The notes below the pieces were generated by a model. The model saw nothing but the letters and a program-made list of their open reading frames with translations, ran no database searches and had not been told where the DNA came from. A stretch of 64,000 nucleotides of DNA from DAOULY01 sp034414595 (GTDB taxonomy: Bacteria; Chloroflexota; Dehalococcoidia; SZUA-161; JAUWZY01), in contig DAOULY010000016.1 in the NCBI GenBank assembly GCA_034414595.1, positions 372,001-436,000 of the forward strand, read 5' to 3'. Of this stretch, positions 59,313 through 64,000 are shown piece after piece; position 1 is the first letter of the stretch; every line of letters begins with the position of its first letter. A program made the position numbers and the translations under genes.

Positions 59313-59539
59313 TACTCATCCTCCTTCTTATCGCGGCTCCGATACAGTGCTGGTCGAAGGATATTGTACACGCCCACGAAAGCAAGCAATATGCCAAAAC
59401 CGAGACCAACAAATGCCAGTAACGGTGTACTGTTCAACTTGCTATCAAGCCAGAGGCCAAGCCAGATTCCACCGGCAATGCATAGCGCAATGTACCAGCC
59501 GATACCAACAAACCGGAGTGCTGCCACCCATCTTGGCAT
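59312..59539 (-). CDS. AtpZ/AtpI-type small membrane protein
   Basis: This 75-residue protein has two membrane helices (IGWYIALCIAGGIWLGLWLD and LAFVGLGFGILLAFVGVYNIL) separated by a short loop, as in AtpZ/AtpI proteins that help Mg2+ supply or c-ring assembly. I chose the ATG at 59539 because the operon promoter (TTGCTA 59581-59586, 16 nt, TATAAT 59559-59564) lies inside the longer frame. Confidence 0.75.
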   Translation of the reverse strand: MPRWVAALRFVGIGWYIALCIAGGIWLGLWLDSKLNSTPLLAFVGLGFGILLAFVGVYNILRPALYRSRDKKEDE

Positions 59540-59558
59540 CCCCCACCTTGCTCGGTAA

Positions 59559-59586
59559 ATTATATCACAAACCGCTTCCATAGCAA
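59559..59586 (-). promoter_or_regulatory. ATP synthase operon promoter
   Basis: Read leftward: TTGCTA (59581-59586), a 16-nt spacer and TATAAT (59559-59564). The ribosome-binding sequence AAGGTGGGGG of the first gene follows about 10 nt later. Confidence 0.65.
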
Positions 59587-59606
59587 ATAGAATTTCATTA
59601 CATAAA

Positions 59607-59637
59607 AAAAGCCCCGTCGCTGGCCAGGGCCTTAGTG
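59607..59637 (-). terminator. Terminator after the zinc-ribbon gene
   Basis: Read leftward from the stop of 59658-59987, arms AAGGCCC and GGGGCTT (one mismatch) enclose TGGCCAGCGAC and are followed by a run of T residues. It separates that gene from the ATP synthase operon. Confidence 0.65.
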
Positions 59638-59657
59638 GTCTGCATTCGATGAGCCAT

Positions 59658-59987
59658 TTACTTCCCGGTCAAAAGCTCGGAGATGTCGCCGTCAAAATCC
59701 TTGAGGAAGTTATGCATATCTAATACAGCATCGAGTTCGATTGCTTCGTTTTGGGCGAACTTCTCATACTCGTCCTCGCTAAAATCCGTAACAAGCTCTC
59801 GGGGACTGTTCTCCTCAACCACAGCAGCGACCAAGCCCTGGATGCCACAGGACGGACAAGAGACACTTACTACCCAGAGTTCTCCCTCCTGTCCTAAAAT
59901 GCTGACATCTTCGACTTGGTAAGAATGCTCACAATTACTACACCTAATTACAGAGAGCAACCGTTCCAGAAAAGACCCCTTGCTCAT
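59658..59987 (-). CDS. Zinc-ribbon hypothetical protein (109 aa)
   Basis: The product has 109 residues with two Cys pairs (CSNC near residue 16 and CPSCG near residue 44), then an acidic C-terminal half (TDFSEDEYEKFAQNEAIELD). It overlaps the end of the bifunctional-nuclease-type gene by 4 bp and is co-transcribed with it. Its role is unknown. Confidence 0.7.
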   Translation of the reverse strand: MSKGSFLERLLSVIRCSNCEHSYQVEDVSILGQEGELWVVSVSCPSCGIQGLVAAVVEENSPRELVTDFSEDEYEKFAQNEAIELDAVLDMHNFLKDFDGDISELLTGK

Positions 59988-60538
59988 GACTTGTCTTTAT
60001 CTTTATCTTTATCTTTATCTTGGCCTCTATCTAAGTCCTCTAGGTTCAGAGTATCGATGAACTCGCGGAATGCCGATAGCTTGTTTAGCTCGTCTTCGCC
60101 GATCTGGCCCGAAGTGGCTGGCCTTGGCTTGCCAGTCTCACGGTCGATGATGATTCCCGCCTTATCCAACACCGTTTCTTCAGCGTAGATCGGAGCTTGA
60201 ACTCTTACCGCGAGGGCCATGGCATCACTGGGCCGAGAATCAACCTCGACTTGCTTACCATCGACATCGAGAATGAGCTTAGCATAGAAGGTATCGTTCT
60301 GGAGGTCGCAGACGATGATCGAGTTGATCGAGGCTCCCAGGGCACCAATGACAGATTGTAACAGGTCATGTGTCAGGGGGCGAGGCACGGAGACGCCTTG
60401 TAGCTTGATGGCAATGGCATCAGCCTCAGCAGGCCCAATCCAGATGGGGAGATAGCGCTCAGTCCCTTTCTCCCTCAAAATCACCACCCGCTGGTAGTTC
60501 ATCATGCTGACTCTGATGCTCTCGATGGTCATCTCTAC
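59984..60538 (-). CDS. Bifunctional nuclease (BFN/DUF151) family protein
   Basis: This protein of about 184 residues has the BFN domain (ERYLPIWIGPAEADAIAI and then EVDSRPSDAMALAVRVQAPIYA) and a UVR-like helical segment (GEDELNKLSAFREFIDTL). The family has nuclease activity in plants and is conserved in bacteria with unclear function. I chose ATG at 60538. The C-terminal (DK)n tail is encoded by a CTTTAT hexamer repeat at about 59994-60020. Confidence 0.85.
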   Translation of the reverse strand, partial: VEMTIESIRVSMMNYQRVVILREKGTERYLPIWIGPAEADAIAIKLQGVSVPRPLTHDLLQSVIGALGASINSIIVCDLQNDTFYAKLILDVDGKQVEVDSRPSDAMALAVRVQAPIYAEETVLDKAGIIIDRETGKPRPATSGQIGEDELNKLSAFREFIDTLNLEDLDRGQDKDKDKDKDKS

Positions 60539-60640
60539 CATCTCACACCCCCACTGATGCATTCTAAACTAAGTGACACTCACTGTCAACCTCGATTTGC
60601 CCTTGACGCTGGTCGAGGGCATTGCTAATATCAAGGCGAA

Positions 60641-61459
60641 ATGGATTTCATGGCCAAGCTGCTGAAAGCATCTCGTGATAATCAAAGCCTGCTGTGTGTC
60701 GGGCTGGACCCCGATCCCAGGCTGATGCCTGAAGTCGATGTCCTACAGTTTAACCGAGACATCATAGATGCCACCGCGGACTTGGTCTGTGCCTACAAGC
60801 CCAATCTGGCCTTCTACCAAGCCTTGGGCATTGAAGGGCTTGTTGCTCTGGAAAAGACGCGGCAATATATTCCTGATCACATCCCAGTAATCGGCGATGC
60901 CAAGTATGGTGATATCGGAAATAGCGCCCAACAATATGCCAAAGCAATATTCGATGCCTTCAAATTCGATGCAGTGACCGTTAACCCCTATTTAGGTCAG
61001 GACTCACTGAAGCCATTCATCGACCGCCATGATAAAGGGGTGTTCATTCTATGTAAGACATCCAATGCCGGAGCTGCTGATTTTCAAGACCTGTGCTACT
61101 CTGAGTTTGATACAGCCCGCACCATTCCCCTTTTTCAGCTTGTGGCGGTTAAGGCCAGGGAGTGGAATACCCATGGTAACATCGGTCTGGTGGTTGGAGC
61201 TACCCATGCTGAGGCACTTAGAGCGATCCGGGAGCTTTGCCCTGAGATGGCCCTGCTCATCCCAGGCATCGGGCCTCAAGGAGGTGACCTGGCCACAGTG
61301 GTGAGATGGGGAGTTGATTCTCGTGGAGAGAGAGCCATCATCAACTGCTCGAGGCAGATTCTCTATGCCTCAATGGGACGTGATTTCGCCCAGGCAGCCC
61401 GGCAGGAGGCCCTGAGGACCCGCGACCAGATCAATCAGCAGCTGGCACTATGGAGATAA
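60641..61459 (+). CDS. pyrF: Orotidine-5'-phosphate decarboxylase, type 2
   Basis: This 272-residue enzyme gives UMP from OMP. The type 2 motifs LLCVGLDPDPRLMPE near the start and DAKYGDIGNSAQQYAKA near residue 88, with its catalytic Lys and Asp, are intact. It overlaps the following DUF951 gene by 10 bp. Confidence 0.95.
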   Translation: MDFMAKLLKASRDNQSLLCVGLDPDPRLMPEVDVLQFNRDIIDATADLVCAYKPNLAFYQALGIEGLVALEKTRQYIPDHIPVIGDAKYGDIGNSAQQYAKAIFDAFKFDAVTVNPYLGQDSLKPFIDRHDKGVFILCKTSNAGAADFQDLCYSEFDTARTIPLFQLVAVKAREWNTHGNIGLVVGATHAEALRAIRELCPEMALLIPGIGPQGGDLATVVRWGVDSRGERAIINCSRQILYASMGRDFAQAARQEALRTRDQINQQLALWR

Positions 61460-61668
61460 AGCTCGGCGATATCGTTCGCTTACGCAAGAGACATCCCTGT
61501 GGCAGCGATCAATGGCAAGTAATCAGACTCGGTGCCGATATCGGGCTTAAATGCCTGGAGTGTCAGCGAAGGGTGCTTATGGAGCGCAGAGTCTTTGAGC
61601 GTCGAGTGAAGACGATTGTCGAACGTGGCCAGATTTTACCTGACGATGCCAATAGCGAGGAGATATGA
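61450..61668 (+). CDS. DUF951-family small protein
   Basis: The product has 72 residues, matching DUF951: IKLGDIVRLRKRHPCGSDQW near the start, then GADIGLKCLECQRRVLMER. These small basic proteins with a CxxC pair are conserved in Firmicutes and Chloroflexi; their function is not known. It overlaps the next gene by one base. Confidence 0.88.
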   Translation: MEIKLGDIVRLRKRHPCGSDQWQVIRLGADIGLKCLECQRRVLMERRVFERRVKTIVERGQILPDDANSEEI

Positions 61669-63332
61669 TGGCTGATGCTACATACGATGCAGTGATCATC
61701 GGCGGTGGACACCACGGGACAGTTATCGGATGTTATCTCCAAAATGCCGGGCTGGCGACAGCTATTTTTGAGCGGCAACACGAATTAGGCGGGGGTGCCT
61801 GCGGTGAGGAGTGCACCCTTCCCGGATTTGTCACTAATCCCTGCGCTCAAGGGGTCCGCTTCTACAGCCATCCGGCCTACACCGATTTCAAGCTATGGGA
61901 CTACGGTCTGCAGCATGTTTTCCCCGATACTGGCTCCGGCGTGGTATTCCCTGACGGGACAGGTATGGCTGGATACACCGCCTGGAAGGTGGTTGAGCCC
62001 ATTACAGGCCGAACCGAGCTCTGCAGCGAAAATGCCGAAAAGACCATTAGGGCAATTGCTCGTTTCTCAGAGAGGGATGCCGAGACAGCATGGAATCTGC
62101 TTGAGAGATACAACCGAAAGTGGCTCGATGCCTACCGCGAGACCATGTATAACGCACCCACCCCTTGGGGGGTAAAGGATGCTATGGAAAGGCTTTTCGA
62201 TGACCCGGATGATGGCATTGATCCCGTATACCAATTCATGCCCATAGCGCAAGTGGCCTATGACCTCTTCGAGAGCGATGAGATGAGAGCGTACTTCATG
62301 AGGGGCATGATGACCTCGGCGGACTTCTTCCCCGCGGATATAGCACCGGTATTCTTCATCATCCATGGGCTTTCCCTGATACTATCGTGGTCGCCGGCCT
62401 CCATCATCATCGCAGGCACTCACGCTGTGACCCACGCCTTGCAGAAGGCATTCAGCGCCCTGGGAGGGCAGTTCTTTGTGGGCTCCGAGGTGGACAAAAT
62501 AATCCTTGAAAATAACATAGCCAGGGGAATTCGCCTGGTGGATGGCACAGAGATCACGGCCAGAAAGCTGATAGTGGCCGATGTCGACGTAAATCAACTC
62601 ATCTTCAGATTCATCGGTGAGGAACATGTTAGCCCCGAGATTGCCAAGAAGGTGAGAAATATCAACCGTGACCGAGGCCAGGTCCTGTGGGCGCATATCG
62701 GATTCCATGAGCTGCCCAAATACAAAGCAGCCGACTTTGACCCCGCTTGCCAAGCAACGCCCAGGCTCTACGTTATGCCCAAGGATCCCGAATACATGGT
62801 GGAGAGACACATGCGCGAGGCCTACAATCGCGGCTTTGCTCAGCAACTTTCTTTATGGACTGTGCCCGACAGCATCTGGGATCGGAGCCGAGCAGCCAAT
62901 GGCAAGCATATAATCGCCGTCGAGGAGTTCACGGCACCACTGAGATATTTCCCCGAGAGGAAATGGCTCCAGATAAAGAAGGACTTTATGGAAGAGCTTA
63001 TAAAGCAGTGGCAGTGGTATGCACCCAATATGACCCGGGACAATGTCATCGGCTCCTATGTGGCCACTCCCCTCGACGTGGCGAGGAGGAACATAAACAT
63101 GCTCGAGGGCTCGATATGCAGCCATGCCTGCCTTCCCCACCAGTGGGGCCGTTTCAAGCCCATCCCAGATCTTTCCGGCTACAAAGCTCCGATTGAGAAC
63201 CTCTATCTTTGCTCCGCTGAACTCCATCCCGGGGTTGGCATCGGCCGGGGCAGCAGCTACATCTGCTACAAAATCATCGCTCAGGATCTCGGCCTGCCCA
63301 GAATTTGGGAGGATAAAGGTCGCCCTTATTAG
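61668..63332 (+). CDS. Phytoene-desaturase-like FAD flavoprotein
   Basis: This 554-residue flavoprotein has the FAD-binding motif YDAVIIGGGHHGTVIGCYL near the start, a second motif FERQHELGGGACGEE and the C-terminal FAD-closing motif near residue 525 (NLYLCSAELHPGVGIGRGS). This places it among carotene desaturase/isomerase-like amine-oxidase-fold enzymes. The substrate is unknown. GAGGAG precedes the start. The short-chain dehydrogenase gene follows. Confidence 0.8.
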   Translation: MADATYDAVIIGGGHHGTVIGCYLQNAGLATAIFERQHELGGGACGEECTLPGFVTNPCAQGVRFYSHPAYTDFKLWDYGLQHVFPDTGSGVVFPDGTGMAGYTAWKVVEPITGRTELCSENAEKTIRAIARFSERDAETAWNLLERYNRKWLDAYRETMYNAPTPWGVKDAMERLFDDPDDGIDPVYQFMPIAQVAYDLFESDEMRAYFMRGMMTSADFFPADIAPVFFIIHGLSLILSWSPASIIIAGTHAVTHALQKAFSALGGQFFVGSEVDKIILENNIARGIRLVDGTEITARKLIVADVDVNQLIFRFIGEEHVSPEIAKKVRNINRDRGQVLWAHIGFHELPKYKAADFDPACQATPRLYVMPKDPEYMVERHMREAYNRGFAQQLSLWTVPDSIWDRSRAANGKHIIAVEEFTAPLRYFPERKWLQIKKDFMEELIKQWQWYAPNMTRDNVIGSYVATPLDVARRNINMLEGSICSHACLPHQWGRFKPIPDLSGYKAPIENLYLCSAELHPGVGIGRGSSYICYKIIAQDLGLPRIWEDKGRPY

Positions 63333-63346
63333 CAGGGAGTTACAAT

Positions 63347-64000
63347 ATGAAGCTCAAAGACCGGGTAGCAATAGTCACTGGAGCCGCCAGAGGCTTGGGC
63401 AAGGCCTTCGCCTTGCGGCTGGCTCAGGAGGGGGCCAGCGTCGTAGCCGTCGACATATTGGACGACACCGACACCGCCCGTGAAATTGAGGCTGCAGGTG
63501 GCAATGCCCTTGCCCTGAAAGTGGATGTCTCCAGCGAAGAGGAAACCAAGCGCATGGCAGAACAGACGCTATCAAGGTTTGGCCGAATCGATATCTTAGT
63601 CAATAATGCTGCCATGCTTTACACTTTGCGCTACAGTCCGTTTGATGAACTCGATCCAGCGGAGTGGGATCGAGTGATGGCGGTAAATGTCAAAGGGCCA
63701 TGGCTTTGCATCAAAGCAGTGATCCCCAATATGAAGGAGCAAGGCAAGGGAAAGATCATCAACATCTCCTCCCTGAGTGCTCTCACCGGTGGCCCGTTTG
63801 CGCTGCATTACGTGGTTTCCAAGGGAGCGGTCATCAGTCTGACCAGAGGGCTAGCCATTGAACTTGGAGCCTACAACATCTGTGTTAATACAGTGGCTCC
63901 CGGTTTTGTCATGACGGAGGCAGCGCAGCAGTTGAGAACAGAGGAGCAGTCATTCGAGCATGCTGAGGCGGTTCGCTGCCTTAAAAGGTTGGAACATCCT
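63347..64000 (+). CDS. Short-chain dehydrogenase/reductase (truncated by window end)
   Basis: The ATG at 63347 opens a frame that runs to the last base (218 codons). It has the NAD(P) motif TGAARGLG, the NNA motif (ILVNNAAM), the catalytic Ser in NISSLS and YxxxK in HYVVSKG, followed by VNTVAPGFVMTEA. It is a classical SDR. The C-terminal 30-40 residues lie outside the window. It is probably co-transcribed with the flavoprotein. Confidence 0.9.
   Translation, partial: MKLKDRVAIVTGAARGLGKAFALRLAQEGASVVAVDILDDTDTAREIEAAGGNALALKVDVSSEEETKRMAEQTLSRFGRIDILVNNAAMLYTLRYSPFDELDPAEWDRVMAVNVKGPWLCIKAVIPNMKEQGKGKIINISSLSALTGGPFALHYVVSKGAVISLTRGLAIELGAYNICVNTVAPGFVMTEAAQQLRTEEQSFEHAEAVRCLKRLEHP

Overview
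The window reads as a chromosomal segment of an anaerobic bacterium, most likely a Dehalococcoidia-type member of the Chloroflexota, carrying an integrated virus-like element on its left side. The host assignment is an inference from gene content: a Tat-less reductive-dehalogenase-like protein, two MttB-family methyltransferases with their corrinoid protein, an NrpR-type nitrogen regulator otherwise best known from methanogens, a TrpB2-type tryptophan synthase behind a T-box, a free-standing AmmeMemoRadiSam pair, and a complete F-type ATP synthase operon.

Region 1 (about 1-19,200) is an accessory element. It has a small tyrosine recombinase with a zinc-ribbon insertion at its left, an excisionase-like protein at its right, and a complete tRNA-Gln next to a 5' half tRNA-Gln at the boundary with core genes. 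A control region at 4,594-4,917 separates short leftward genes (3,066-4,595) from a long rightward block (4,918-18,589). That region holds fourteen copies of the 8-mer AAGAGTGC in two phased clusters, and one cluster exactly fills the gap between divergent promoters. The rightward block encodes zinc-ribbon proteins, a membrane-anchored four-repeat protein, a transglutaminase-like protein, several membrane proteins, two candidate capsid or surface proteins, beta-propeller and FN3-type putative receptor-binding proteins, and holin-like proteins. Three of its promoters are followed immediately by strong hairpins that would form the 5' end of the transcript. No terminase, portal, tape-measure or packaging ATPase gene is visible, but the left end of the element lies outside the window.

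Region 2 (19,200-30,500) is host housekeeping: gltX, an RluD-type pseudouridine synthase, a GIY-YIG-like protein, an ArsA-type ATPase, an alpha/beta hydrolase, rarA and the AmmeMemoRadiSam pair. Between rarA and the AmmeMemo gene lies a small cargo island (a HEPN-domain protein and a TPR protein) with a 72-bp scar made from the start of rarA joined to the end of the AmmeMemo gene.

Region 3 (30,500-44,250) holds an MttB1-MttB2-MttC-methyltransferase-asparagine-synthetase-like operon behind a long structured leader. It is followed by a nitrogen cluster (nrpR, hisF, a glutamate-synthase-domain protein, and glnA in the opposite direction), the reductive-dehalogenase-like gene, a pseudogene fragment and tRNA-Thr.

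Region 4 (44,250-64,000) is core metabolism: meaB and moaE, T-box-controlled trpB, tyrA-aroA-gmk, a two-TM channel, ubiE/menG, and the leftward ATP synthase operon (atpZ/I-B-E-F-H-A-G-[small wHTH-like ORF]-D-C). After these come a bifunctional-nuclease-family gene, pyrF, a DUF951 gene, a phytoene-desaturase-like flavoprotein and a short-chain dehydrogenase cut by the window end.
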